The notes under the pieces are model-generated. The model was not told the origin of the DNA. It did no database searches and saw nothing but the letters and a program-made list of their open reading frames with translations. Of a stretch of DNA of 64,000 nt, positions 8,973-17,944 are shown piece after piece. Source of the stretch: Piscinibacterium candidicorallinum (lineage in GTDB: Bacteria > Pseudomonadota > Gammaproteobacteria > Burkholderiales > Burkholderiaceae_C); the NCBI RefSeq assembly GCF_047549485.1, contig NZ_CP180191.1, forward strand, positions 1,736,001 through 1,800,000. Reading direction: 5' to 3'. Within the stretch, counting starts at the first letter, position 1; every line of letters starts with the position of its first letter. Position numbers and translations under genes: made by a program.

Positions 8973-9376
8973 TCTTCGGCGTGGGCACCGACATCGTGGA
9001 CATTCGGCGGATCGAGCAGACCCTCGCGCGGCAGCCTCGGTTTGCCTCACGCATCTTGGGGCAGCAGGAACTTGCCGTGTTCGAGCGTCGGCTCGCCGCA
9101 CATCCTGCGCGCGGCGTGACCTACCTGGCCACGCGCTTTTCGTGCAAAGAGGCCTTCTCCAAGGCCTGTGGGCTGGGCATGCGCTCACCCATGACCTGGC
9201 AGGCGATCGAAGTGCTCAATCAGCCTGGTGGTCGTCCAACAATCGTCGCCCACGGAGCGATGCGAGAATGGCTGCTCTCCAGGAGCTTGATCGCACACGT
9301 CACGCTCAGCGACGAGCGAGACTATGCGGTCAGCTTCGTCGTGCTCGAAACCACTTCCAAGCCTTCGCCTGTCTGA
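8969..9376 (+). CDS. acpS: Holo-[acyl-carrier-protein] synthase AcpS
   Basis: AcpS transfers 4'-phosphopantetheine from CoA to apo-ACP, activating fatty acid synthesis. The metal-binding Asp8 lies in GVGTDIVDI and Glu61 in FSCKEAFSKA. The length of 135 residues is usual. The start ATG at 8969 overlaps the recO stop by four bases, which settles the start. Co-transcription with recO and nagZ is likely. Confidence 0.95.
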   Translation: MIFGVGTDIVDIRRIEQTLARQPRFASRILGQQELAVFERRLAAHPARGVTYLATRFSCKEAFSKACGLGMRSPMTWQAIEVLNQPGGRPTIVAHGAMREWLLSRSLIAHVTLSDERDYAVSFVVLETTSKPSPV

Positions 9377-9381
9377 TTCTC

Positions 9382-10422
9382 ATGAGCAACACACCGCTTC
9401 CTGGCCCCGTCATGGTCGATGTGGCCGGTCTGACCCTGACCGAGCACGAGAGCGAACGTCTGCGCCATCCGCTTACGGGTGCGGTCATTCTGTTTGCGCG
9501 GAACTTCGAGTCGCGTGCGCAGCTCAAGGCGCTCTGTGATGACATTCACGCGACACGTTCACCGCGTCTGCTGATTGCGGTGGATCACGAGGGCGGCCGT
9601 GTTCAACGCTTCAGAACCGACGGGTTCACACATCTGCCGACCATGCGTGCTTTGGGGGAGCTCTGGCAGCGCGACGCCATGAGTGCGACGCGCGCGGCGA
9701 CCGCATGTGGCTACGTGCTTGCGGCTGAACTGCGCGCGTGCGGTGTCGACTTCAGCTTCACCCCCGTTCTCGATCTTGACTATGGGCGCAGCGCCGTCAT
9801 CGGAACGCGTGCATTTCACTGGGATGCCCGGGTGACTGCCGTGCTCGCAAAGAGTCTGATTCATGGCCTGCTGCAAGCCGGCATGAAGAGCTGCGGCAAG
9901 CACTTTCCCGGACATGGCTATGTGGAGGCAGACAGCCACCACGAGATCCCGGTGGATGAACGCAGTCTGGATGAAGTGCTCGCTGGCGATGCCATGCCCT
10001 ATGAATGGCTGGCGGAAACGCTCGCCAGTGTGATGCCGGCACATGTCATCTTCCCCAAGGTCGACCCGCAGCCTGCAGGCTTCAGCCGGTTCTGGCTCCA
10101 GGACGTGCTGCGAAAGCGCTTCCGGTTCGAGGGGGCGATCTTCAGTGATGATCTCGCCATGGAAGGCGCGACTGTGGCTGGCGACATCCACGCACGCGCG
10201 AGAGCGGCGCTCAACGCGGGCTGCGACATGATCCCGATTTGCAACCGGCCCGACCTGGCCGACGAGCTGCTCGCTGCCAACGCACTGCAGTTCGATCCAG
10301 TGCGCGCGCGGCGAATCCAGGCGCTCCACGCCGTAGGCGATCCCGCGGACTGGCAATCGCTCCAAGCGGACCCGCTGTACCGGGCGGCTCGTAGCGTGAT
10401 CGAGCCACTGCTGGGTCAGTGA
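9382..10422 (+). CDS. nagZ: Beta-N-acetylhexosaminidase NagZ
   Basis: NagZ is a cytoplasmic glycoside hydrolase family 3 enzyme that removes GlcNAc from GlcNAc-anhydro-muropeptides in cell-wall recycling. Family motifs are VDHEGGRVQRF, KHFPGHG (with the catalytic His/Asp loop continuing to DSHHEIP) and the nucleophile Asp in FSDDLAMEGA. I placed the start at ATG 9382, five bases after the acpS stop; the frame upstream is open but overlaps recO and acpS. The product has 346 residues, typical for the family. Confidence 0.95.
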   Translation: MSNTPLPGPVMVDVAGLTLTEHESERLRHPLTGAVILFARNFESRAQLKALCDDIHATRSPRLLIAVDHEGGRVQRFRTDGFTHLPTMRALGELWQRDAMSATRAATACGYVLAAELRACGVDFSFTPVLDLDYGRSAVIGTRAFHWDARVTAVLAKSLIHGLLQAGMKSCGKHFPGHGYVEADSHHEIPVDERSLDEVLAGDAMPYEWLAETLASVMPAHVIFPKVDPQPAGFSRFWLQDVLRKRFRFEGAIFSDDLAMEGATVAGDIHARARAALNAGCDMIPICNRPDLADELLAANALQFDPVRARRIQALHAVGDPADWQSLQADPLYRAARSVIEPLLGQ

Positions 10423-10444
10423 TCCACGGGCAGGAACCGTTGGC

Positions 10445-12328
10445 GTGAGACAGCCCGAGTCCGACACCAACCGTGAGTCCACGCCGATCGACCCCGCGGG
10501 GCGCGAGGCAGAGTTGCGTGCATTCATCGCGAGTCTTCCCGGCTTGCCTGGTGTCTATCGGCACATCGGCGCGGACGACAAAGTGCTGTACGTGGGCAAG
10601 GCGCGCGATCTGAAGAAACGTGTCTCGAGCTACTTCCAGAAGACGCTCACGAGTCCGCGGATCGCTCAGATGGTGGCGCAGGTCCAACGGATCGAGGTGA
10701 CCGTCACCCGCTCCGAGGCTGAGGCGCTGCTGCTTGAGAACAATCTCATCAAGACGCTTGCCCCGCGCTACAACATTCTGTTCAGAGACGACAAAAGCTA
10801 CCCCTTTCTGAAGCTGACCGACCACGCTTTTCCGCGAGTGGCTTACTACCGCGGCGAGGCGACGGGCAAGGCGCAGTTCTTCGGGCCGTATCCCTCGGCG
10901 TGGGCCGTGAAGGAGAGCATTGGCCTGGTGCAGAAGGTGTTCCAGCTGCGCAGCTGTCAGGACTCCGTCTTTCGCAATCGATCGAGGCCGTGTTTGCTGC
11001 ATCAGATCAATCGCTGCTCGGCGCCCTGCGTGGGCAAGATTGATGCGATTGAGTACTCGGCAGACGTGCATCGGACCGTGCAGTTTCTGCAGGGCAAGAG
11101 CGGTGAAGTACTCGCAGAACTTCAAGAGCGCATGCTTGCGCACGCCGAGCAATTGCAGTTCGAGCGCGCGGCACTGGTGCGTAACCAGATCTCTGCGCTG
11201 TCCAAGGTGCTGCATCAGCAAAGCGTGGACGCCTTGGGCGACGAGAACGTGGACATCGTTGCCGTCACCGTCGCGGGTGGCCGCGCGTGTGTGAACCTCG
11301 CGATGGTGCGAGGCGGCCGACACCTCGGTGATCGCCCGCTGTTTCCGAGCGTGAGCTTTGCCGAAGGCGAGCAGGAGCCTGCGCTCGAGGTGGCTGCCGC
11401 CTTCATCTCGCAGCATTACGCAGACGGCGCGATTCCGGATGTGATCGTCTGCAACGTGGCACTTGACGAGGAGTCGATCGCATTCCTGAATGCGCAGGCG
11501 GGGCGCAACATCCGGATCCTCAAGCAGCCGCAAGAGCAGAAGCGGATATGGCTGGAGCAGGGCGTTCGCAACGCAAGCCTGGCGCTGGCACGGTTGCTGG
11601 CCGAGCGCGGCACGGCGCAGCAGCGTACCCGCGAGCTCATCGACGTGCTTGGACTGAGTGTTGATGACACCGCGAAGCTGCGGATCGAGTGCTTCGACAT
11701 CAGCCATACCGCTGGTGAAGCGACTCAGGCGTCATGTGTCGTTTATGCCCGAAACGAAATGCAGTCGAGCGAGTATCGGCGCTTCAACATCAGCGGCATC
11801 ACGGGTGGAGATGACTACGCCGCGATGCTTCAGGCGCTCACGCGCCGCTACGGCAAGCTGGCCGAAAGCGAAGATGCCGTCTGGCCCGACGTGGTCCTGA
11901 TTGATGGCGGTGCCGGGCAACTGGCGCAGGCCGTCAAGGTCTTTGAAGACCTGGGGGTGGATGATGTTCTGCTTGTGGGCGTTGCCAAGGGGGAGGGGCG
12001 TCGTGTCGGTCTTGAGACGCTGATCTTCGCGGATGGCCGGGCGCCTGCGGAGCTGGGTCGCGAGTCTGCAGCGCTGATGCTGGTGGCACAGATCCGCGAC
12101 GAAGCGCACCGCTTCGCCATCACAGGCATGCGGGCGAAGCGGGCCAAAGTACGCAATACTTCGAAGCTTGAAGACATCGAGGGCGTCGGGCCGCGCAAGC
12201 GCCAGCGCCTGCTGGCCCGCTTCGGGGGCGTGCGGCAACTGCAGGCGGCTTCCATCGACGACATCGCCTCGGTCGAAGGCATCTCGCGCACACTAGCCGA
12301 GACCATCTACCGCACGCTGCATTCCTAG
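10445..12328 (+). CDS. uvrC: Excinuclease ABC subunit C (UvrC)
   Basis: UvrC makes both incisions in nucleotide excision repair. In order there are a GIY-YIG nuclease domain (about residues 30-110, with LYVGKARDLKKRV), the conserved SCPC-like region around residue 190, a UVR motif binding UvrB (about 215-250), the C-terminal nuclease domain starting near CFDISHTAGE, and paired helix-hairpin-helix motifs at the end (IEGVGPRKRQRLL). The start is GTG 10445. At 627 residues it has full length. Confidence 0.97.
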   Translation: MRQPESDTNRESTPIDPAGREAELRAFIASLPGLPGVYRHIGADDKVLYVGKARDLKKRVSSYFQKTLTSPRIAQMVAQVQRIEVTVTRSEAEALLLENNLIKTLAPRYNILFRDDKSYPFLKLTDHAFPRVAYYRGEATGKAQFFGPYPSAWAVKESIGLVQKVFQLRSCQDSVFRNRSRPCLLHQINRCSAPCVGKIDAIEYSADVHRTVQFLQGKSGEVLAELQERMLAHAEQLQFERAALVRNQISALSKVLHQQSVDALGDENVDIVAVTVAGGRACVNLAMVRGGRHLGDRPLFPSVSFAEGEQEPALEVAAAFISQHYADGAIPDVIVCNVALDEESIAFLNAQAGRNIRILKQPQEQKRIWLEQGVRNASLALARLLAERGTAQQRTRELIDVLGLSVDDTAKLRIECFDISHTAGEATQASCVVYARNEMQSSEYRRFNISGITGGDDYAAMLQALTRRYGKLAESEDAVWPDVVLIDGGAGQLAQAVKVFEDLGVDDVLLVGVAKGEGRRVGLETLIFADGRAPAELGRESAALMLVAQIRDEAHRFAITGMRAKRAKVRNTSKLEDIEGVGPRKRQRLLARFGGVRQLQAASIDDIASVEGISRTLAETIYRTLHS

Positions 12329-12357
12329 AACAACACAGACCCCACGCTCGCTGATCC

Positions 12358-12918
12358 GTGCTGACCCTGCCCACCTTGCTGACCTGGCTGCGCATCCTGG
12401 CCATCCCGGTTCTCGTCGCTCTCTACTACCTGCCCGAAACGATCAACCCCGTCACCCGTGACTTGGTGGCGACCGTGATCTTCGTCGCTGCTGCAGTGAC
12501 CGACTGGTTTGATGGCTGGCTGGCGCGCAAGACCGGGCAGACGTCCGCTTTCGGGGCCTTTCTTGACCCTGTGGCCGACAAGCTGCTCGTGTGCTCTGCG
12601 CTGCTGCTACTGCTGGAGTTCAACCGCGTGTCTGCGCTGATCGCACTGATCATCATCGGGCGCGAGATCACGATATCCGCGTTGCGCGAGTGGATGGCTT
12701 CACTGGGCAAGCGGGGCAATGTCGCCGTGAATTCCCTTGGCAAATTCAAGACGGCCGCGCAGATGGTGGCCATCCCGATGCTTCTGTTCAACGAGAAGTT
12801 GTTCGGTGTCATCCCGGTACGCGAGATCGGCACTGTGCTCCTGTATGTCGCCGCCGTGCTCACGGTCTGGTCCATGGCCTATTACCTGTGGCTTGCTCGC
12901 GTGCACATGCGTGATTGA
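12358..12918 (+). CDS. pgsA: CDP-diacylglycerol--glycerol-3-phosphate phosphatidyltransferase
   Basis: PgsA makes phosphatidylglycerophosphate, the first step to phosphatidylglycerol and cardiolipin, in the inner membrane. The CDP-alcohol phosphotransferase signature (DG-xx-AR-x8-G-xxx-D-xxx-D) is complete at residues 52-74. Several hydrophobic spans cover the 186-residue protein. The GTG start at 12358 lies 29 bases after uvrC; the uvrC-pgsA order is widely conserved. It is the last gene of the lepA-to-pgsA block. Confidence 0.95.
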   Translation: MLTLPTLLTWLRILAIPVLVALYYLPETINPVTRDLVATVIFVAAAVTDWFDGWLARKTGQTSAFGAFLDPVADKLLVCSALLLLLEFNRVSALIALIIIGREITISALREWMASLGKRGNVAVNSLGKFKTAAQMVAIPMLLFNEKLFGVIPVREIGTVLLYVAAVLTVWSMAYYLWLARVHMRD

Positions 12919-12976
12919 GCGAGTGCGTGAGCTCGCAGATTCGAGGCGCGCATCGACTTCTCGGAGGCCCCTCAAT

Positions 12977-13005
12977 TTGACGGGCTGCGAATCAGTGTGT
13001 AATAT
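12977..13005 (+). promoter_or_regulatory. Strong sigma-70 promoter for the tRNA-Gly gene
   Basis: TTGACG (12977-12982) and TAATAT (13000-13005) are separated by 17 bases, near the consensus in sequence and spacing, with a TG just before the -10 box. Transcription would start about ten bases before the mature tRNA-Gly end at 13016. Confidence 0.8.
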
Positions 13006-13015
13006 TTAAGGCTCT

Positions 13016-13091
13016 GCGGGAGTAGCTCAGTTGGTAGAGCGCAACCTTGCCAAGGTTGAGGTCGCGAGTTCGAGACTCGTCTCCCGCTCCA
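13016..13091 (+). tRNA. tRNA-Gly (GCC)
   Basis: This is a complete 76-base cloverleaf: acceptor GCGGGAG pairs with CTCCCGC, the CCA end is encoded, and the D-arm and GTTCGAGAC T-loop are canonical. The anticodon loop CTTGCCAAG gives GCC. A strong promoter lies just upstream and a hairpin terminator just downstream, so it can be expressed as a single unit. Confidence 0.96.
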
Positions 13092-13100
13092 GACAAATCA

Positions 13101-13124
13101 AAGGGAAGCGCCGCTTCCCTTTTT
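13101..13124 (+). terminator. Intrinsic terminator after tRNA-Gly
   Basis: The arms GGGAAGC and GCTTCCC (13103-13119) form a GC-rich hairpin followed by five T residues. It lies ten bases after the encoded CCA end of tRNA-Gly. Confidence 0.85.
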
Positions 13125-13191
13125 CGTTCCAGGTGCCTGTGCAGGCCCACGCAATCGAGCGTGATACAGTGCCAGCACCAGTCATGGCCGT

Positions 13192-13265
13192 GGCGGGTTA
13201 GCAAAGCGGTTATGCAGCGGATTGCAAATCCGTTTAGCTCGGTTCGACTCCGGGACCCGCCTCCA
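13192..13265 (+). tRNA. tRNA-Cys (GCA)
   Basis: This is a complete 74-base tRNA with acceptor GGCGGGT pairing to ACCCGCC, a GGTTCGACTCC T-arm and an encoded CCA. The anticodon loop ATTGCAAAT gives GCA for cysteine. It follows the tRNA-Gly terminator, so it needs its own promoter; a TACAGT at 13165-13170 could be the -10 box, but no good -35 is visible. Confidence 0.95.
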
Positions 13266-13309
13266 CTTTCTCTCCTGACTGCACGCAAGCGGCGCACCGC
13301 CGCGCCCGC

Positions 13310-13400
13310 GCCGCGGTGGTGAAATCGGTAGACACAGCGGACTTAAAATCCGCCGAACGGTAAAACGTTCGTGCCGGTTCGATTCCGGCCCGCGGCACCA
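13310..13400 (+). tRNA. tRNA-Leu (UAA)
   Basis: This is a class II tRNA of 91 bases with a long variable arm (GAACGGTAAAACGTTC). Acceptor GCCGCGG pairs with CCGCGGC, and the CCA is encoded. The anticodon loop CTTAAAA gives UAA. It begins 44 bases after tRNA-Cys and is probably transcribed with it. Confidence 0.95.
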
Positions 13401-13458
13401 GCCTTCCGCTTTCATCTCCTCTTCTTTTTCGGCTCCCCGGGCCGACGTGCAACACGCC

Positions 13459-13887
13459 ATGAAGGTTTTCGATCTGCAGTGCGAACACGGCCATCGCTTC
13501 GAGGGCTGGTTTGCAAGTCACGAGGCATTCGAGCAGCAGAACGCCGGTGGTCTGGTCGTCTGTCCGATCTGCGGCTCGACCGACATCGCGCGCCAGGTCA
13601 CGGCAGCACGCATCAACACGGGCGCCGCAGCGCCAGCGGATGCCGCCAGCGACGCGCTGGCCGTGCCACCGCAGGCCATGTGGAAGTTCATGCGATCCCT
13701 GGTCGATGGCAGCGAAGATGTCGGCGAGCGCTTCGCCGCTGAGGCTCGCGCCATTCACTATGGCGAGTCGCCAGAGCGTTCGATCCGCGGTCGTGCCACA
13801 GCAGACGAGCGTCAAGCTCTGGCCGAGGAGGGCATCGAGACCCTGTCGTTGCCCGTGCCATCTTTCCTCAAAGAACCGCTGCAGTAG
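13459..13887 (+). CDS. DUF1178 family protein, possible zinc-ribbon
   Basis: This 142-residue protein of the DUF1178 family starts with MKVFDLQCEHGHRFEGWF and has a second Cys pair in VCPICGS. The Cys/His pattern suggests zinc binding, but no function is established for the family. The start is ATG 13459; a GTG four codons upstream is in frame but less likely. The gene begins 58 bases after tRNA-Leu and ends nine bases before alr. Confidence 0.88.
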   Translation: MKVFDLQCEHGHRFEGWFASHEAFEQQNAGGLVVCPICGSTDIARQVTAARINTGAAAPADAASDALAVPPQAMWKFMRSLVDGSEDVGERFAAEARAIHYGESPERSIRGRATADERQALAEEGIETLSLPVPSFLKEPLQ

Positions 13888-13896
13888 GCCGGGCCG

Positions 13897-14967
13897 ATGC
13901 CGCGTCCGATCCAGGCTCGAATCAGCCACGCTGCGCTTGCCCACAATCTGTCCGTTGCGCGGCGTCATGCCGGCGAGGCCTTTGTCTGGGCGGTGATCAA
14001 GGCCAACGCCTACGGGCATGGCATCGGGCGGGGCGTGGCGGCGTTTGCCGCGGCTGACGGTCTGGCGATGCTGGACCTCAACGAGGCCGTGCGCTGCCGC
14101 GAGGCCGGCTGGGTCAAGCCGATCCTGCTGCTCGAGGGCATCTTCGAAGCCGCCGACCTCGATGTGGTCGAGCGCTACGGCCTGTCGATGACCGTGCACT
14201 GCGCACAGCAGATCGATCTGCTGGCTGCTCGCAGGCTGCTGCGCCCGGTCGATGTCTATCTGAAGATGAACAGCGGCATGAACCGCCTGGGCTTCAAGGC
14301 CGAGGACTACCGCGCCGCCTGGACGCGTCTGCGTGCCTTGCCGCAGGTGGGCGCCATCACGCTGATGACGCACTTCGCCGATGCGGATGTCGCCGGCGGT
14401 ACAGACTCGGCTCGCGCATTGTTTGCCAGAACGACGCAGGGCCTGCCCGGCCCGCGCGCACTGGCCAATTCAGCCGCCTTGCTCGGCGTGCCCGAGGCGA
14501 TCGGTGATGCGGTGCGTCCGGGGATCATGCTCTACGGCTCATCGCCCTTTGCAGACCGTACGGCCGCGAGCCTCGATCTGCAGCCGGGCATGCACCTGTT
14601 CTCGGAGATCATTGGTGTGCAGGATCTGCAGCCCGGCGACACGGTGGGCTACGGCAGCACGTTCCGGGCCGAGGCGCCGATGCGCATCGGCATCGTGGCC
14701 TGTGGCTACGCCGACGGCTATCCGCGTCACTGCGGTACCGGGACACCGATTGCCGTGGCGGGGCAGCGCACGCGCACGATCGGCCGCGTGTCGATGGACA
14801 TGCTCGCAGTTGATCTGACTGCGCTGCCGCAGACCGGCATTGGCAGCCCCGTGGAACTCTGGGGCACGCAGGTCTCGATCGATGAGGTGGCCAAGGCCGC
14901 AGGCACCATCGGCTACGAGTTGATGTGCGCCGTGGCGCCGCGCGTGCCCATGGTCTCGGTCGACTGA
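13897..14967 (+). CDS. alr: Alanine racemase
   Basis: This pyridoxal-phosphate enzyme converts L-alanine to D-alanine for peptidoglycan. Lys35 in AVIKANAYGHG forms the Schiff base, and the second catalytic base Tyr lies in the GYADGYPRH segment. At 356 residues it matches the family, with a TIM-barrel N-domain and a beta C-domain. A second possible role, supplying the catabolic D-amino acid dehydrogenase gene at 31683, is not supported by linkage. It lies 15 bases before radA. Confidence 0.96.
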   Translation: MPRPIQARISHAALAHNLSVARRHAGEAFVWAVIKANAYGHGIGRGVAAFAAADGLAMLDLNEAVRCREAGWVKPILLLEGIFEAADLDVVERYGLSMTVHCAQQIDLLAARRLLRPVDVYLKMNSGMNRLGFKAEDYRAAWTRLRALPQVGAITLMTHFADADVAGGTDSARALFARTTQGLPGPRALANSAALLGVPEAIGDAVRPGIMLYGSSPFADRTAASLDLQPGMHLFSEIIGVQDLQPGDTVGYGSTFRAEAPMRIGIVACGYADGYPRHCGTGTPIAVAGQRTRTIGRVSMDMLAVDLTALPQTGIGSPVELWGTQVSIDEVAKAAGTIGYELMCAVAPRVPMVSVD

Positions 14968-14982
14968 GCAGACCTATCGCGA

Positions 14983-16380
14983 ATGAGCAAAGCCAAGAGC
15001 CAGTACGTCTGCAGCGAATGCGGTGCCACGAGCCCCAAGTGGCTTGGCAAGTGCCCCGGCTGCGGCGCGTGGAACAGTCTGACTGAAACCGCGGCGCAGA
15101 GCGCGCAAGGCAAGCGCTTCGAGCCGCTGGTGGGCCAGCGTGCTGGCGCCAGCCAGGTGCAGCAGCTCGGCGCGGTGCAGACCGTCGAGGTCGAGCGCAT
15201 CGAGACCGGCATCGACGAATTCGACCGCGTGCTCGGCGGCGGGCTGGTGCCCGGTGGCGTGGTGCTGCTGGGCGGTGACCCGGGCATTGGCAAATCCACG
15301 CTGCTGCTGCAGTCCCTGGCGGACATGTCGGCCCGCGTACCGGCGCTGTATGTCACGGGCGAGGAGTCGCTCGATCAGGTGGCGCTGCGTTCGCGCCGCC
15401 TGGGTGTGTCTGCCGACAAGCTGCTGGCGCTGGCGGAGATCTCGATCGACCGCATTCTGGAGGCCTTTGCCGAGCACCGGCCGCAGGTGGCGGTGGTGGA
15501 CTCCATCCAGACCCTGTATTCCGAGGCCCTGTCTTCGGCGCCGGGCTCGGTGTCGCAGGTGCGCGAGTGCGCGGCCATGCTCACGCGCGCGGCCAAGCAG
15601 ACGGGCTGCACCGTGATCATGGTGGGCCATGTCACCAAGGAAGGCACGCTGGCAGGGCCGCGCGTGCTGGAGCACATCGTGGACACGGTGCTGTATTTCG
15701 AGGGTGACACGCATTCGTCCTTCCGTCTGATCCGCGCCTTCAAGAACCGCTTCGGCCCGGTGAACGAGCTGGGCGTGTTTGCCATGGGCGACCGCGGCCT
15801 GAAGGGCGTCAGCAACCCCTCGGCGCTGTTCCTCTCGCATTCGCACACCGGCGACGACAAGCCCGTGCCGGGCACCTGTGTACTCATCACCCAGGAGGGC
15901 ACGCGCCCGCTGCTGGTGGAGGTGCAGGCCCTGCTGGACACGGCCGGCGGCAGCCCGCGCCGCCTCGCGGTGGGGCTGGACCAGGCCCGGCTGGCCCTGC
16001 TGCTGGCGGTGCTGCACCGCCATGCCGGCATTGCCAGTGGTGATCAGGATGTCTTCGTGAACGCCGTGGGCGGCGTGCGCATCACGGAGCCGGCGGCTGA
16101 CTTGGCTGTGGTGCTGGCCGCAGTGTCGTCGCTGAAGAACCGCGCGCTTCCCAAGGGGCTGGCCGTGTTCGGCGAGCTCGGCCTGGCCGGCGAGATCCGC
16201 CCGGCGCCGCGCGGCCTGGAGCGCATTCGCGAAGCCGCCAAGCTCGGCTTCTCGCACATCATGCTGCCGCGCGCCAACCTGCCCAAGGGCGCCAGCGCCA
16301 AGCAGGTGCCCGAGGGCCTCACCTTGCTGCCGGTGGGGCGCATCGAAGAAGCCATGGACGCGCTGCGCGCGCTGCATTAG
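14983..16380 (+). CDS. radA: DNA repair protein RadA
   Basis: RadA is a RecA-like ATPase that promotes branch migration during recombination. The order is a Cys4 zinc finger (CSECG and CPGCG, residues 10-35), Walker A GGDPGIGKST near residue 98, the RadA-specific KNRFG motif near residue 249, and a C-terminal Lon-protease-like domain without catalytic function. The 465 residues are full length. The gene ends facing hpnE, with the inverted pair of repeats between them. Confidence 0.97.
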   Translation: MSKAKSQYVCSECGATSPKWLGKCPGCGAWNSLTETAAQSAQGKRFEPLVGQRAGASQVQQLGAVQTVEVERIETGIDEFDRVLGGGLVPGGVVLLGGDPGIGKSTLLLQSLADMSARVPALYVTGEESLDQVALRSRRLGVSADKLLALAEISIDRILEAFAEHRPQVAVVDSIQTLYSEALSSAPGSVSQVRECAAMLTRAAKQTGCTVIMVGHVTKEGTLAGPRVLEHIVDTVLYFEGDTHSSFRLIRAFKNRFGPVNELGVFAMGDRGLKGVSNPSALFLSHSHTGDDKPVPGTCVLITQEGTRPLLVEVQALLDTAGGSPRRLAVGLDQARLALLLAVLHRHAGIASGDQDVFVNAVGGVRITEPAADLAVVLAAVSSLKNRALPKGLAVFGELGLAGEIRPAPRGLERIREAAKLGFSHIMLPRANLPKGASAKQVPEGLTLLPVGRIEEAMDALRALH

Positions 16381-16437
16381 CGCGGCTGCACGGCACTTCT
16401 GGCGTCTCGCCCATTGCAGGGGCTGCGGCAGCCGGAA

Positions 16438-16490
16438 GCCGTTCCGCTTGTCTGGCGCGGGTCTTGAGGCCTTTTTGCTTGGAAACCCGC
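16438..16490 (-). repeat. Dispersed hairpin-plus-tail repeat, copy C
   Basis: Read on the minus strand it has arms GCGGGTTT and AAGACCCGC, forming a stem of about eight pairs, followed by the tail GCGCCAGACAAGCGGAACGGC. It lies head-to-head with copy D (16526-16580) between the converging radA and hpnE genes. Confidence 0.7.
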
Positions 16491-16525
16491 TTTAATCTGT
16501 GACCTACGGATTGAATCGAGTATCC

Positions 16526-16580
16526 ATGCGCTTCTTCAGGCCAAACTGGCTCAAGAAGCCCGCCCAGCAAGCGGAAAGGC
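16526..16580 (+). repeat. Dispersed hairpin-plus-tail repeat, copy D
   Basis: The arms GCTTCTTCAGGCCA and TGGCTCAAGAAGC form a good stem around a short loop, although the arm sequence differs from copy A. That is the pattern expected from compensating changes. The tail is CCAGCAAGCGGAAAGGC, one base pair of letters different from the usual CCAGACAAGCGG. It ends 11 bases before the hpnE stop. Confidence 0.7.
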
Positions 16581-16591
16581 TGTGGCGCGCC

Positions 16592-17938
16592 TCAGGGTGC
16601 TGCCCAGGCCGCGGCGGCTTGGCCTGAAAGCACGGCGGCCTCCAGCGTGGCGGGCAGGTCGGCTTCGGTGAAGTCGCCCGCCAGGCGCAGGGCCGGGTGG
16701 GCGGTGCGTGCGGGCACGGCCTGCATGGCCGGCGTGCAGGCGAAGGTGGCGCGCTTCTCGATGATCAACGTGCGGTCGATGGTGGCAGAAAGCCCGGGCA
16801 GGGCGCGGCGCAGATGCGCCTCCACGCGGTCCATCCAGGCCCCGCGTTCAACGCTGAGCGACGCGCGGGCGGCGCTGGTAACCACGGCGAGCATGGGGAT
16901 CTGGGCGCCGTCGAGCGTGTGCGTCCGGTCAAACAGCCAGTGGCCGGGCGCTGCAGCGTCGCCGATGCCTGGGCCCTGTGGCAGCGCCAGCATCGGTGCC
17001 GGCAGCGCGGGCACCGGCCGCGCGAGGCGGAAGAACACCGTGGAGATCGGCTCATAGCGCAGCCCTTCCAGTGCCGCTGCAGCCTGAATGTCCAGGCGGT
17101 TTACCAGTCGCGCCGCAGACGCGGGCGAGGTCGCGAGCACGACGCGGTCAAAGGGTTCACCTTCAACGAGCAGCTTCTGAATCGACGCGCCGCCCACGGC
17201 CGCAGGAGGCGCGACAAGCTCGCGCACCGGGGTGCGCATGCGCAAGTCCACCGCTGCAGCAGCCAGGCTGCGCAACGCGGCATCGGGCATCAGTTCGGAT
17301 AAGGACGCCTTGGGCACGAGAAAGTCGCTCGCCCGAAAACCCGGCGCCGCCGCATTGCTGAACAGGGCGCGGCGCAGCACGTGTCCAAAGCGGCGGGCGC
17401 AGGCGTCTTCCGGCGGGGTGTTGAGCGCGGCCACGCACAAGGGCGCGAGCAACTCCTGCCAGACCCAGCTGCCCACAAAGGGTGCGAGCCACTCTTCCAC
17501 CGTCTGCCCCGGCGGCACGCTTTGCAGCAGCTTCATACCAAGGCGGGCCATGCCCCACTTTGCGCTGCCGGCGAGGCGGCTGCTTGCAAGCGCGGCGGCC
17601 ACATGCAGCGGCGCCGGCCAGTCCGGGGCGCGCATCAGCCAGCCCTCGGGTGTGGGCAGGCCGAAGGGCAGGCGGTGAAAGGCGTTCGCAGGGTCGACGC
17701 CCGCACGCTGCATCAGATCGAGGCAGCCGGTGTAGGCGCCGATCAGGATGTGCTGGCCGTTGTCGATCGGGATGCGCTGGCCCAGGCTGTCCCAGCGCAC
17801 GGTGCGGGCGCGGCCGCCGGGCTCGGGCGCGGCATCGAACAGGGTGATGCGCCGCGGCTCGCGGGCCGGGGTCTGCGCCAGCTGCAGCGCACAGGCCAGG
17901 CCCGCCCAGCCCGCGCCGATGACGGCAATGCGCCGCAT
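16592..17938 (-). CDS. hpnE: Hydroxysqualene dehydroxylase HpnE
   Basis: HpnE is an FAD-dependent amine-oxidase-family enzyme that reduces hydroxysqualene to squalene, the last step of the HpnCDE route to hopanoids. The FAD-binding GAGWAGL motif is at residues 8-14, with a GGRARTV motif further on. The 448-residue length fits. It lies 6 bases downstream of hpnD on the same strand. The family also contains phytoene desaturases, but the hpnC and hpnD neighbours make HpnE the best call. Confidence 0.9.
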   Translation of the reverse strand: MRRIAVIGAGWAGLACALQLAQTPAREPRRITLFDAAPEPGGRARTVRWDSLGQRIPIDNGQHILIGAYTGCLDLMQRAGVDPANAFHRLPFGLPTPEGWLMRAPDWPAPLHVAAALASSRLAGSAKWGMARLGMKLLQSVPPGQTVEEWLAPFVGSWVWQELLAPLCVAALNTPPEDACARRFGHVLRRALFSNAAAPGFRASDFLVPKASLSELMPDAALRSLAAAAVDLRMRTPVRELVAPPAAVGGASIQKLLVEGEPFDRVVLATSPASAARLVNRLDIQAAAALEGLRYEPISTVFFRLARPVPALPAPMLALPQGPGIGDAAAPGHWLFDRTHTLDGAQIPMLAVVTSAARASLSVERGAWMDRVEAHLRRALPGLSATIDRTLIIEKRATFACTPAMQAVPARTAHPALRLAGDFTEADLPATLEAAVLSGQAAAAWAAP

Positions 17939-17944
17939 GCCCGC

